In this document: piece by piece, positions 24,825 through 36,574 of the stretch | Numbering within the stretch: the stretch's first letter is position 1 | Layout of the letters: the number at the start of each line of letters is the position of its first letter | Source: Paramecium pentaurelia | Taxonomy: Eukaryota > Ciliophora > Oligohymenophorea > Peniculida > Parameciidae | NCBI GenBank assembly: GCA_905183005.1 | Contig: CAJJDO010000038.1 | Coordinates: forward strand, 541,495 to 605,494 | DNA: 64,000 nucleotides | Reading direction: 5' to 3' | The notes under the pieces: generated by a model | What the model saw: the letters and a program-made list of their open reading frames with translations, nothing else | Database searches by the model: none | Told to the model about the DNA's origin: nothing | Position numbers and translations under genes: made by a program

Positions 24825-27800
24825 TCAATAATCCTAAGTTTCTGTTTAGGATGGCTAAATTTATTGCTTAACAGAAACATTTGAGAGTAACATAAGACTA
24901 TTTTTCTTAGACTCCCTTCTTTTTGCAACTTCATTTAAAATTTAATCTTTATCAAGCTTTTTTAATCCTGATAAAGAGTTGTCTTCAATTAAATTAAATT
25001 TTACCTTCCTACTTTTTTTTAATTTATGATTCTCCTTATTATTATTATTATTATTCTATTCTTTTCTTTTTCTCTTATTCTTTTTATTCTGCTTATTTAA
25101 TTTTAGTAATATTTTATTTAGCTTATCTTAATACAATTTTGTATTTATAAAATTTTTCAAAAAATTTATCAAAAGTAACTTTTGATTCAGCATAATAATT
25201 TGAAAGATCATCATATTAGTTTTCAAGTTATTTTAATAAATTCTCAAAATCAGCTAGATCAGAAATGACTTGTTAATAAAAATTCTATAATTTTTCTTCA
25301 ACCAAATCTTAAATTGAATGAGATACTTTAGATTTAATGGCCTTATCAACATTTTTTGAATATTTTTTTAACTCACTTAAATCAGCATTCAATTAATTCA
25401 AAGGTGTTTTGGCTAAAAGATATAATAATCAAATTACCAGCCAATTCAATGTCATCTATATTTTCATCAACCAAAACTAATTCTTCCTTTAGATCTTCCT
25501 CTGCCTTCTAAATAATAAACATTAATAAGTTGCTTTTATTGTCTGTACTTTTAACATCAGCTAATTTCTCCATCATTTCAAATTTAAATCCATATGCTCC
25601 ACCTCTAGCAGATTGACCATTCATGTAATTTCCTGCAGCTAATGCATATTCCATGACCACTTTTGTATTCTTATCATTTTTTGTCTTCCCTATCAAATTT
25701 TAAAATATAATAATTTTAGATTATAAATCTTCAACTAATTCTTTATAATTATATTTAAATTTCAATGATAGTAATCTAAAAAATATTTTTAAATAACAAC
25801 CTAAAATCATAGCCCTTTACTGAACTAATATTTATACAAAAAATATCTGGTAATGCTAAATTTGATTAATCTTAATCCTACCACAATCCAACTTCTGTAT
25901 CATTTGGCATTGCTGTAATTAAGGATTCAACTATATTTGGTCTTAATACAGTTTCATCAAGTCTTAAAATTTCGTTTTATATAATTACTGATAAAGACTA
26001 TCAACTATTAATTAATTTGACATTTTAAGTTTGCCTAACACAATCTCTAAATTTTTTATTCTCTCAGGTCCTAACATTGAAACTTTAGCTGCCTTCTAAG
26101 CTTAATTGATTCCACTTTAAGTATTTATGTTACTTGATGTTGGTTTAACTGCAAATAAATTCTCAATAATTGAGTAATCTAATTTTAATTTAGTATCATC
26201 AATTTATTCCCAAATTGTATTTTTAATTTATTCTGGTTTGATAATTGTCCAAGGAACTTATTTTAGCTATACATTAGGTTTATGTTTTTATTTTCCCCCA
26301 AATTAAGGATCTGGTCCACCAGGTGGTCTAGGTCCAGGAGGAGGTGGAGGAGCTCCTCCAAGAGGAGGAGGAGGTCCTGGTGGTTTTGGCCCTCCAGGAG
26401 GAGGAGGAGGAGGTGGGGCAGATACAGTTTTAACACCAGGAGGAGGTGGTGGAGGTGGAGGGGCTGGCCCAGTTTGAGAATTTGAAGATATTGGAGGAGT
26501 AAGGGAATTTATTTAATTTTAACCAGGTAATATTGGATTTGGTGATTAAAATGTATTATTGGATTGAATGGAATTTTATGCATTTAATTATTAGTTTTGC
26601 AATTTCTTTTCTAAATTGTCTTTTTCTAATTGTAGTTATTATAATTTTTCTTGTAGAATTTATGAATTAATTGATTATTCTAAAGAATATTATATTAAAG
26701 ATACTTTTGTATTCATCTTCAATTTTATAATTTTTAAGCTCCAAAACTTTTTGATTTTCTCTCATTTCATCAAATTTTTATGTTTATTTTTTTTATTATT
26801 CTAAATAAAAGGCTTATTCTTCTATAAGTCCATTTAATCTTATAACCTCATTTTAATACTACTCAATTGTTTTGAGTTCACTTTAAATTTTAGTTGCTTA
26901 AGTTTTTACATAATTTACAGATTATATTTTTTCTCTTAATTATTATAATTCTACCTTTTTAGCATATTTTTTTTTAATTAATTTTTCATTTATTGTTTAT
27001 AATTCTCTACATTCTTTATTTTTTTCTGTCAATAGTATTTCTTTAGTTAATAAATTTTAATTTTGTTCTTTTAACAATTTTTAAAATTCTATAATTAAAA
27101 TAGATAACATTACTTTTAATTTCATTTTCTTAATTAAAAAATTTCTAATTTTATTATTGTAATTCTTATTTGAGTTAGTCTAATTATTGTCTCAAATCAT
27201 CTTAATTATCTGATTTGTAAGATAATCTTTAAGGTGGAATTTCAAATTCCATTTTTTGAGCTTTTGCTAATTACATAATTGATAATTTTTCTCTTAATTG
27301 ATTGAGTTCATTTTCTAATTATTGAATTGTCTTCTATTATTATTCATTTTCTTATTGAAGTGCTCTAAAGTCTTTATTTTTTGAAGCTAATTATTCATTT
27401 AGTTGAGATAAAATAGATTAATCTGACTTCATTTTTTTTTCTAAATCTCCTATTTTTCTTTATAAAACATCAACAAAAGATTCATTTGATTATTTTTTAA
27501 AATTTAAATCTTTAATTTCATTTTCTAAACTTATAATTTTTTCATGTAAATCTTCAATTAATTATTTCATAGATTCAAATTAAGAAATTTCATGATTTTC
27601 ATTTTCTTTTTATGTTGGTAAATGGAGTTTATCTATGTATTTAGATATACCTTCTGCAAAATCAGTAACAATTTAAGTACCTCTAATTTTGGATTCATGT
27701 TTAATATTTTCAACAGCTCTTTAAAGATTAGTTAAATTAGCTTTACCCATTTCATCTTATATTAAATTCAAATATTAAGGTGTAAGAAATGTAGTTTTTA

Positions 27801-29033
27801 AATGTTTTGCATGTTATTTCACTTCTTATTTTTTTGGTTCTTATATTTATTGAATATGTATATCTTTATTATTCTCTAAAAATGCCTCAATTTATCCTTC
27901 TATAATTTTGATTGAATTTGAAAACTCTCCTATATCATATATCTTTCTAGATTCTCTTTAATAAAGCATAGGTAATGTAATTTCTTCTATATAATTTGGA
28001 TCTGTTAAAATTTAATGTTTTTATTTATTTTATTCAATAATCTATTATAAAACAACTTCAAATCTTAATTCATCTGCTTTATATTCAAATTCTTCTATAT
28101 TATTTGTAATCATTTTATATATATCAAAAATACCTGATTTGATAAATTATTGACACATTCTTTTCCTTTCCTCTTCTTATGTTGGAGATTCTGTTAGAGT
28201 TACTATAAATGCACATATTGTTGCAATCATAACAGCATTTTTACTCTTTTATAAAGTATTTATAAAAAAGATAATTTCATTGTCTTCATACAATTTATTT
28301 AAACTTTTTAATACCCAATTATATCCTTCATCTGTATGCCAACATAAATGAGATGCAATTTCTAATACTATTGTTGTTAATTCAACATGAGTTGGATGCA
28401 AATTTTTTAATATAATATCCATTGAATCTGGGATAAGCAACATTTACTATTAATTTTTTTCTATTTTTACTAAGATTTCAAGTATATTTAATATTTCAAT
28501 TTAGTATAAATAACAAGGAGGTTTCTTTTTTTAAATAATTTATTGTGTTTGTTAGTAAAATCTAAATAAGTTTTCTATAAGTAAATTTATTACATTATTA
28601 AATTGTTCTAATTAATCCTATTAATTATGAATCTATAGGTTTTTGAGATATCTTCTTATCTATTCTAAATCTTATAAAGTAGGGTTTATTAATTTTTAAG
28701 TAAAATAGTTAATTTCATCATTTGGTAAATTTTATAACAAATTCTTTCCTATAATATTTTTATACTCATTCAATATCAAGCATTTAAAGTCTAATTATAT
28801 TAATTGATATTACTTTATGGTGTATTTTAGAATTATTAAAGAAGTTTTGGCTCCACTTTTAATTCTTTTATTAATTAAGATATCTAATGATCAAAATCCT
28901 TTGGTATTGTATTTTTTTAAGTCTATAATTTCTTTTGATCCAACACAAATCTTATTGTTAATTATGATTCTTTTATCTATGCATCAATAGATATTGGAGA
29001 TATCAATTTCCCATTTGAAATAGCATTACCCAT
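24825..29033 (-). CDS. Formin (GBD/FH3-FH1-FH2), possibly myristoylated
   Basis: Nucleates and elongates unbranched actin filaments. It has 1345 residues and eight exons; introns are at 28791-28813, 27089-27113, 26680-26704, 25963-25988, 25776-25800 (starting GTTG), 25413-25437 and 24983-25004. MGNAISNG at the start fits an N-myristoylation signal. A helical GTPase-binding/FH3 region spans about 20-400, a long coiled coil about 440-810, and the FH1 is a run of polyproline blocks at about 830-890. The FH2 (about 900-1290) shows PWTIIKPEQIKNTIWE, the LDETVLRPNIVESL helix and the GNYMNGQSARGGAYGFKFEMM core, corresponding to the family GNYMNxG...GFKL motif. A basic C terminus (KRRESKKNS) may act as an autoregulatory tail. 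The FH1-coding DNA is a local GC-rich island. Confidence 0.95.
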
Positions 29034-29235
29034 TAAATTTAAATTTAATTTAATAATTCTAAATTCTTATTGTAAAATTATAATTGTAAACTATGAAATG
29101 ATTATAATTTAAAATCATTTGAAAACCAGATTATACATATATCTAAATAATGGTTCTAGAATTGGAAATGATATTCGTTAATGTTATGATGTTAAATAAT
29201 AAAAAATAGTTTATATTAATAAGTATAAATATAAA

Positions 29236-30666
29236 ATGGGAATATGTTTGAATAAACAATTTAAAGATGAATATGAAAAATTGTTTTCAGATCATCCTGA
29301 ATCATATAAAGCAATTCAATTATATCCTGCATTTTCTCATGTTAAAATGTATGTAAAATTGAAGTATTAGAGTTCACAATGATTGGTATCGATTAGCTAA
29401 AGTAGAGTTTAAAGGCTTACCTCATGAAACAGAAGCCTTTTTAAAGAAATGGAGATCAAGAGAACAACATCCTCATTTATTCTTAATTCATAAAATTATC
29501 ACAGACGAAACTAGTCGAACTGTCATTTATATGGATTTCCCAGAATCTACAGTAACGGAAATCGATGAAGAAACCTTACTACCACTTTTAGATGCAGTGT
29601 TATAAATAATGTCAAAATGGTAAAAATAAAGTAAGACATATTCTTACTTTGGATGTGATTCTGTTTATAAAGTAATTCAAAATATGCAAATTTATAGGTA
29701 AGATCTTTTGATGGAAAAATCTACTATAAAATATTGGATCCAATGCTTCATCCATATCTTATTATGTTCTATAGAAAGTGTTGGTTATAAAAGAACACAA
29801 AATAAATAGCATAATTGTTAACCAAGTTTTATTTGTCTCCCATATAATTAGATGCTTTGAGTAAAAAAGTAGAATATCCTATTCATAATTTCTATAAATC
29901 GGATGTATTTTGTTTTGGATTATTTATTTATAAATGTTTAACACAAGATGATGATTTATATGATATAAATAATTATAGAGTAAAATTGGATAAAATTAAA
30001 AGTAATATCTAGGATCTGACATTGTAGAACTATGCAAAAATGATTTTATTAAATATGCTTGAAGAAAACGAAGAGGATAGACCAGATTTCATTTAGCTTG
30101 AACTTAAATTTTCACATTTTGCACCAGAACTCAAATATTCAAGAGTGTTCTATAATATTAATTAAATGATTTTTGAAGAATCTTTATTACAAATAACTTA
30201 ATTAGTAACAGAGTAAAATAATGAATAAATTATTCCTGAAGAAATATAGGGATTTAATTTTGATGATGGACTTGATTTTGATAATTTACACTTTTCAATT
30301 ACATCTAATACCAATCCTACAGGTGAAATTCATAAAATGATTGGAAAAGGATTTCATTCATAAATGATATTGAATAATAATAGATAATAAAATATTGAAT
30401 AAGATGAAGGAGTTAAAAGAAAAACAAGAATAGATTTACCTTGTTTAGGATATGCTGATTTAAGTAATTGGAAAACTGCTGAAGGTATGTTTACAAAAGG
30501 AATGTTATAAGGATATGGTAGATTGACATTTTCTAATGGAGATAAATTTGAAGGTTTTTTTATTAATAACAGAGCTAATGGAAAGGGTACTTATACTTTT
30601 CATGATAATCAATACCATAAAAAAGAAGGGACCTGGAAAGATAATAAATTTATTATCACAATTTGA
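29236..30666 (+). CDS. Pseudokinase with C-terminal MORN repeats
   Basis: A 460-residue protein with introns at 29349-29370 and 29672-29697. The start MGIC suits N-myristoylation plus palmitoylation, so it is likely membrane-anchored. Residues about 40-330 follow a protein kinase fold, with YLSPIQLDAL, YKSDVFCFGLFIYKCLT and EDRPDF matching subdomains VIII, IX and XI. No VAIK Lys, HRD Asp or DFG motif is visible, so it is probably catalytically dead. After an acidic linker, three MORN-like repeats follow (about 390-455: EGMFTKGMLQGYGRLTFSNGDKFEG, NGKGTYTF), which often bind membranes or act in ciliary complexes. Only 30 bp separate its stop from the next lipase ATG. Divergent from the formin gene. 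Confidence 0.82.
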
Positions 30667-30696
30667 TAAATCTTTGAAAGAAATATTATTATTATT

Positions 30697-31591
30697 ATGT
30701 TTATTATATATTTATTTTCAGTAGTAAATGCTTATTTCTCTAAAAAACTTGCACATGATTTATATTTGTATACTAAAATAGCTGTTTGTGACACTCAATA
30801 AATAAAAGAATGGAATTGTGGATATTTTTGTGACTAACATCCTGATATGGATTCAATAAAAGTGATTGAAAGTGATAAACATGGTGTTCTATCTTATGTA
30901 GGGATTAATTAGGCTGAAAATAGAATTATAGTTACATTTCGAAGTACACTTATCAAAAACTTTAGGTACTTAAAATTTACTTAATTTCATAAATGATTTG
31001 AAATTTATGAAATAAGATTATCCTTGTTCTGATTGCAAAGTGCATTCAGGTTTTATGGAGAGTTATTTAGATATCAAAGATGATTTATTAAAATAAGTGA
31101 ATGATTTGTCTATACAAAATCCAAATGCATAATTAACAATAACGGGTCATTCACTTGGTGCAGCTTTGGCTACTTTAGCAGCAATTGATCTAACAAATAT
31201 TGGATTATATATTCATACATTTTATATATTTGGGTATAGATTAATTCATATTCAATATTTTAGATCACCTAGAGTTGGAAACAAAGCTTTTGCAGAATAT
31301 TTTAGTAAGAAAATAACAACCAAAGATAAAGCAAGAGTAACTCACTTTAGTGATTTAGTTCCTCATTTACCACCATAATCATTAGATTATATACATGCTG
31401 TTCCTGAATATTGGTTTAATTAGGATTTTAAAGAATATTAATAATGTGAATATTCAAAATTTGAAGATGAAAAATGTTCAAATTCTATGTGGAGTCATTC
31501 TATTAGAGATCATCGAGATTATTTTAATATCAAATATCGATGCAATGATAGTTTTTATTAAAAGAAAACTAAAGAATAAATTATTCTCTGA
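30697..31591 (+). CDS. Secreted class 3 lipase (copy 2)
   Basis: A 280-residue lipase with introns at 30944-30965 and 31234-31263. The signal peptide is very short (MFIIYLFSVVNA). The core has VTFRSTQNLLNFINDLKF, QDYPCSDCKVHSGF, the nucleophile elbow TITGHSLGAALA, FGSPRVGNKAF and the Asp in FSDLVPHLPP; an IHAVPEYWF segment supplies the probable catalytic His. A Cys-containing tail (EYQQCEYSKFEDEKCSNSMW) ends the protein. The first intron (22 nt) converts FRGT-like DNA into a continuous FRST frame. It is clearly a diverged paralogue of the lipase at 18.6 kb (same exon logic and Cys pattern, low overall identity by eye), likely lysosomal or secreted. Confidence 0.92.
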
Positions 31592-31739
31592 ATATTAGTA
31601 TGTATTTTAAAAATAATATAAATAAGTATATGTTAGTTATTCTTTTATAATATGAATTTAATTTTTAGGATATCATAGAAAGTATTAAAAATTTTAGATT
31701 AATTAAAATATTAGACTGCATAAATTCTATAATTACTTT

Positions 31740-32369
31740 TCATTATTCACCATGATCTAATACAAAATCAATTTTATCAATTCTTTAAACACTTTCATTA
31801 TGCAATTTGTATATATATTATTCATCATTATTTTCATCTTATTACTTTTACTAAGCAATATTACCTGTAGAAATTGATTTAATCATCACTTAAGTTTTCA
31901 TCTTTCTATTCATTTTTCTTTTTTCAAGAAGTTCATCTTAAAAATTAAGAGATTCTGTAATTTATTTTTCAATATTTTGTTATACTTTATCATATTCTTA
32001 TAGTAATTGATTCATATTGTGAGTTTGATTTAGTTCATTATTTTATAATTCTTATTAAATCTTCATTTCATTAGCTTAAGCTTTTTTATAAACACTAAAT
32101 CTCATCTTCCCTTAAACTTTAGAACTTTATTCAGGTATAGTGAGCACATTCTGTTTCTTTAATAATTATATTGTCTCAGGTCTGCTAATTAAAAATTATA
32201 TTTTTTCAAGGAAATACTCTCTCATAGCACACTTCTAATTATCAAATATTTAAACAAAATCTTAGTAAATTTCTAACATTTAATTAACATGATCTAAATT
32301 ATATAGTTTTTCATGAAATCTAGCTTCTAGTTATAATAAAATTTTTAAAGTATTATTATCTATTACCAT
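31740..32369 (-). CDS. Coiled-coil protein, hypothetical
   Basis: An intronless 209-residue protein: a helical N-terminal half (LLQLEARFHEKLYNLDHVNQ), a short Pro-containing break (NVLTIPEQSSKV) and a second coiled coil (NMNQLLQEYDKVQQNIEKQ), ending in a Gln/Asp/Asn-rich tail. No domain is recognised. It ends convergently, about 150 bp from the lipase stop. A cytoskeletal or ciliary role is inferred from composition only. Confidence 0.75.
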
Positions 32370-32779
32370 TTTATTTGTAAAAATAATATTTATATTATTT
32401 CTATTGTTCTACAAACTTAAATAAAATATACATTAAACATTTCTAATAATAATCCATTTTATATCAATTAACCAATTAACTTAATAAAATCATCTAATTA
32501 ATCACTTTAAACTAAAGTATATTCTAATTAATTTATTTATACATTATTTGTAAAATATTAAATTTCAATAACTCTATTACTATCAATTTTATATCATTTT
32601 AATCCAAAATATTAAACATTATTCATTTGTCTAATTTACAATAAATAAGTCTATAATTTTTATATATATTTAATACAATGTAGATGTAACATTTGAAAAT
32701 CCACTATTATAATCAATAATTTGATGAATTAAATTGGTAGATGTAAATGAAGGATTTATATATTAAATACATAAAAATA
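32370..32779. other. AT-rich intergenic spacer
   Basis: About 410 bp between two same-strand genes. No coherent ORF or other feature was recognised. Confidence 0.5.
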
Positions 32780-33201
32780 TCAACCAAAAACTTCTAAGTC
32801 AGAATAAGTGATGTATAAAAACCCATCTTCTGGGTCTTTTTTCTTCTCGTATATATCTATTAATTTGACATCTAATTAAGAATTAAATTAATAATACCTT
32901 CAGGAAGAAGTTGATTACCAATATGAAAATATAAGGATTACTTAGGAGATATTTATAAGGTGTTTTTTAAGGTATCTCTAAACTAAATCATACGAAAACC
33001 TTTTGTTACTAAATATCAATATGATAAAGATCTCACATACAATGATTTGTTTAATTATGGCATTTTAGATTTTGGATGCTTCTCCAAAATGACAGGAATC
33101 ATTTCAGGATGTTGATTTAATTTTTATTTACATTTTGTTTGTCTCTCTTCTAAATTATTCAATTCCTTAAATGATTTAAAATTATTCTATGCTTAAAACA
33201 T
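32780..33201 (-). CDS. ATG8: Atg8-family protein, frame interrupted by 24 nt
   Basis: A ubiquitin-like autophagy modifier conjugated to phosphatidylethanolamine. Matches run along the family: FKSFKELNNLEERQ, IPVILEKHPKSKMPQLN, YLVTKGFRMIQF, ISPKQSLYFHIGN, and DPEDGFLYITYSDLEVFG. The last residue is the conjugation Gly followed directly by TGA, so no Atg4 cleavage would be needed. An intron at 32872-32897 is canonical. A further 24 nt (33013-33036), in frame and containing TGA, must be skipped to keep the conserved LY-LV junction. It starts with GT but does not end in AG at the required point, and is flanked by TAT on both sides. Splicing at the nearby TAG would instead shift the frame. It may be an unusual intron, a retained eliminated sequence, or a fresh pseudogene lesion. 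Without it the protein has 123 residues. Confidence 0.8.
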
Positions 33202-33281
33202 AATTTTTCTTTTTTTTAATAAATTAATTAATTTTTTTAATAGTCAATTGAATTTTATGAAATATACAATAATGAATATTA

Positions 33282-34317
33282 TCATGAATTTATTTCTTCA
33301 ATTACATTAATTGATTTTAGATAATTGATTTACTCTAAACTTAATTAATATCTTTAACCATTTTAATCTAAGACATAAGCACCATTTGATATTAGATATC
33401 CTTAACTATCCAATTCATATTATTAAATCTATTAATAATCACTTCTTGAATCATCAAGAGTCTTTTCTGATATAGCAGACATTTGGCATATATCTATCAT
33501 ATATTATAATTAATTTACATTTATTATTAATTTATTATTTTAATGGACTTGTAGTGTTAATTGGATTAAGTTCTGGTTTAATTTCTGCAACTATTTATTC
33601 TACTATATTAATATTATTTGATGATATTGTTTAACTAAGATAAGATGAAACTTCTTCATTAAATTATTAAAATCTCTTTATATCTTAACTTATAGGTGTA
33701 GTAATTGATTATTTTTGTATGCCTTAAATAATTTCTGTAATTTTATCTAATTAATTCTATATTTTAATTTCTGTCTTATTTGTAGTTTCTAATATATTCT
33801 TTTTTAATTTTTCCATCAAAGATTATGTTTAAATTTGTGCTTTCTATTCTTAATTTATTATTAATAATTGTATTTCTCCCATTTTCAATTCTAATTGTTT
33901 AATTTTATCTTTCATTTAAACATCATTATTTAATTATCCAATTCCAGAATCATATAATTATTTTACACTCTATTCATTACAATTCATTCGATCATTTAAA
34001 GATTTTATTTAAATTTGAAATTGTTCGTTTAATGTATTTTATTCATATTGCAATTAGATTACTTATAATTTTAATTTATCAAAGATTTATTCATAAGGTT
34101 TCTATGAATCAAAACTATCCTATGTTTTAGCAGAAGGTAAATTCTTGTTTATTATTTTCAGATATATTACATTTACAAATCTAATTTAACTACATGAATT
34201 ATGTTTCATAGGTGCTCTATTTTCTTTACCAACTGATTGTTAACGGATTTCAGATGGATAATAAGTTGGAACAACTGGTTTCATGGTTCTTGCATAATTA
34301 ATTGGACCTGAATTCAT
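33282..34317 (-). CDS. Coiled-coil protein, hypothetical
   Basis: About 336 residues. A Ser/Pro-containing N terminus (PVVPTYYPSEIRQQ) is followed by a coiled coil (about 80-240) and a Ser/Asp/Gln-rich end (ISEKTLDDSRSDY, then QGYLISNGAYVLDQNGQ). An intron at 33494-33518 joins the coiled coil to this last exon, which otherwise looks like a separate 66-codon ORF. A second possible intron, 34144-34176 (33 nt, multiple of three, no in-frame TGA), is left in the model but could be removed. It lies 80 bp upstream of Atg8 on the same strand. No family is recognised. Confidence 0.68.
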
Positions 34318-34486
34318 TTTTATATTATAATTAACGAATAGGTGATAAATGATTTAAAAATATTCAAAATGTAAATGAACAAATTTATTTTAAGAATTTC
34401 AACTTATATTAAGAATTCTTCCATTCTATTCATTAATCACTAATTATGATTAAGAATAGAATCATCATTTATATAATAATTTAATA

Positions 34487-36519
34487 ATGAATAAAATTAA
34501 CAATAAGTTGCGAATAAGAACTCATCAATCAAATACACCTACTCAGAATATTGATAGAAATTCTATTATGTAAAGATGTTCAACTTCAATTAATAATTCT
34601 ATGTAATATTTAATTCAGAATTTGATAGAGATGTTTATAGAAAAACTCATGCTATGACAATACACATCTCCAATCCAGAAAAATCATTCTCATTTTAATC
34701 ATAATAATCTGAAAGGAATGATACAAATAGAAGGGCAACTTCTAATATTGTCAATCCTATTTAAAAATAGAATACATTTTAATAGTTTTCTTATATTACA
34801 CAAATAATGTTGCCAGATTATGAGAAAAATATCAATACTATTTCATTAATAGAGTAAAATAGATATAATTTATCCCAGAAACAAAGCCTATTAGATTTAA
34901 CCTGAAAAATAAGATGATCAAAAATAAAAGAAAAATCTTGATTATGGAGAAAGATGGATTAATTATAATTTTGAAAATGTATATATTAAAATCATATAAT
35001 ATTAATAGCATCCAATTGAATTATAATCTTATGTTATTAATATATAAATAGTGAGATAATAAGAATTCTATTATTATAAAATTAGTTGTTAAGGTTAAGC
35101 TTCACCTTTAAAATTTACTATCAATTAATCTAAATCAACTAAATTTAAGATATTTTTATCAACAACTAATCCATATCCATCAAAATTTTCATGTGAATAA
35201 ATCTTCTAAGTCAAAACCTGGAAATATGATTGTAAGGATTCTCAATTATTTTAATAAACTTTTATTTATATTTCCATGGTTTTCGCTTTAGAAAGCACCA
35301 TAAAAATCTCATTTTCATTTGGCACTAATAAAGGAATATATAATACATAATGGAAAAGCCCATAAACTAAAAAAACATAAATCAAATAAAATTTATCTGC
35401 TTCTTCTTATTTTTTGAATTAAAGAAAAATAAATCAATTACAAAAAGGAAGAAATTTAATTTAAGGTAATATCTTAAATGTAAGTATATAAAATGATGAA
35501 GATTATAAGTCTTAAAAATTATTATAAAGAAATTTACAAGAGAGAAAATATAATGAAGTTATTAATAAGAGAAAATAATTTGAAATAAATACTTAAGGTT
35601 AAAAATAGATTAATTATTTTACAAAAGAAATTAGTTATTTATTAAAGAAAATTAAATAAAAGAAGTAATAAAAATATTTAGATTAAAATGGACACTTAAA
35701 ATAAAAGATTTAATTTGAGATTTTTAGATTGATTGCTTACCTATAATGTTTAAGTTAAATATATGAAAAACTAACACATTAACGTTAAATTATATAGAAT
35801 TTTTAAAAGATTCAGGCCAAAATAACAACTATTTATTTTAGAACCAAAAGAAATATTTGTAAAATGAAAGGCTACTCCTTATTTGGAAGAGTTCATTTTG
35901 ATGTCAAATTGTAATGATATTTATTTCAATATAAAGATGTCTACATATGTTTACTAAATAGATATAAAAGAAAGCTCGAATCTAAAGTATTAATCTAATT
36001 TAATCTATTTTAAAAAAAAGATCATTTTTATGGAATTTTCAAAAACAAATTCATCAAACTTCCAAATAATTATAATATATTAAATAGTCTATATATAACT
36101 TTATAATAAGATATAGAATTTATAGATCTTTTTTAAGGTAGATGTTTGAAAGACATTTCGATTAATAATGTTAAATATTCATAATAAATAAAGATCTTAA
36201 GATTTAATAATGTTTTGAATTTTGGCATCGGAAATCAAAATATTTGATGTATTATTAATATCTCAGTAAACAATTTGCTATTATTTATGGAAGATTGAAT
36301 CTAAATAACTTTTTTTCAGTCTTACGAAAACATAAATAAACTAAGTATCAATAAATAGGCTTTAATCTATTATAAGAATTTCATTTAACTTTATATAAAG
36401 TTCCATTATAATAAGACTTTTAGTAAATAATACCTATCTTATATTAATTAACATAAAATGAAGCATCTTAATATTGCAAGGATTCATTTAGAAAACCATT
36501 TAATAAATTATAATTTTGA
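34487..36519 (+). CDS. Large basic helical protein, hypothetical
   Basis: A 651-residue protein with introns at 34603-34628, 34854-34878 and 35911-35936; the total of 652 codons supports the model. Ser/Asn/Gln-rich at the N terminus, with a mixed region from about 150 to 300 (including FLSTTNPYPSKFSCEQ and the repeated Lys/Gln LQERKYNEV stretch). Then a long basic region rich in Gln, Lys, Arg and aromatic residues (IQNFQKIQAKITTIYFR, FQKQIHQTSKQLQYI) contains several IQ-like patterns that might bind calmodulin. No catalytic domain was recognised. It ends 55 bp from the convergent TmcB-like gene. Confidence 0.65.
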
Positions 36520-36574
36520 ATATTAATATTAATTTAAGTTTTTATTATAATATTTTAATAATAATAAGAAAAAA

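Noticed and set aside
26282..26485. Plus-strand Arg/Trp/Ser-rich ORF
   Set aside because: Antisense to the polyproline FH1 repeat of the formin; the odd composition comes from reading CCT/CCA repeats backwards.
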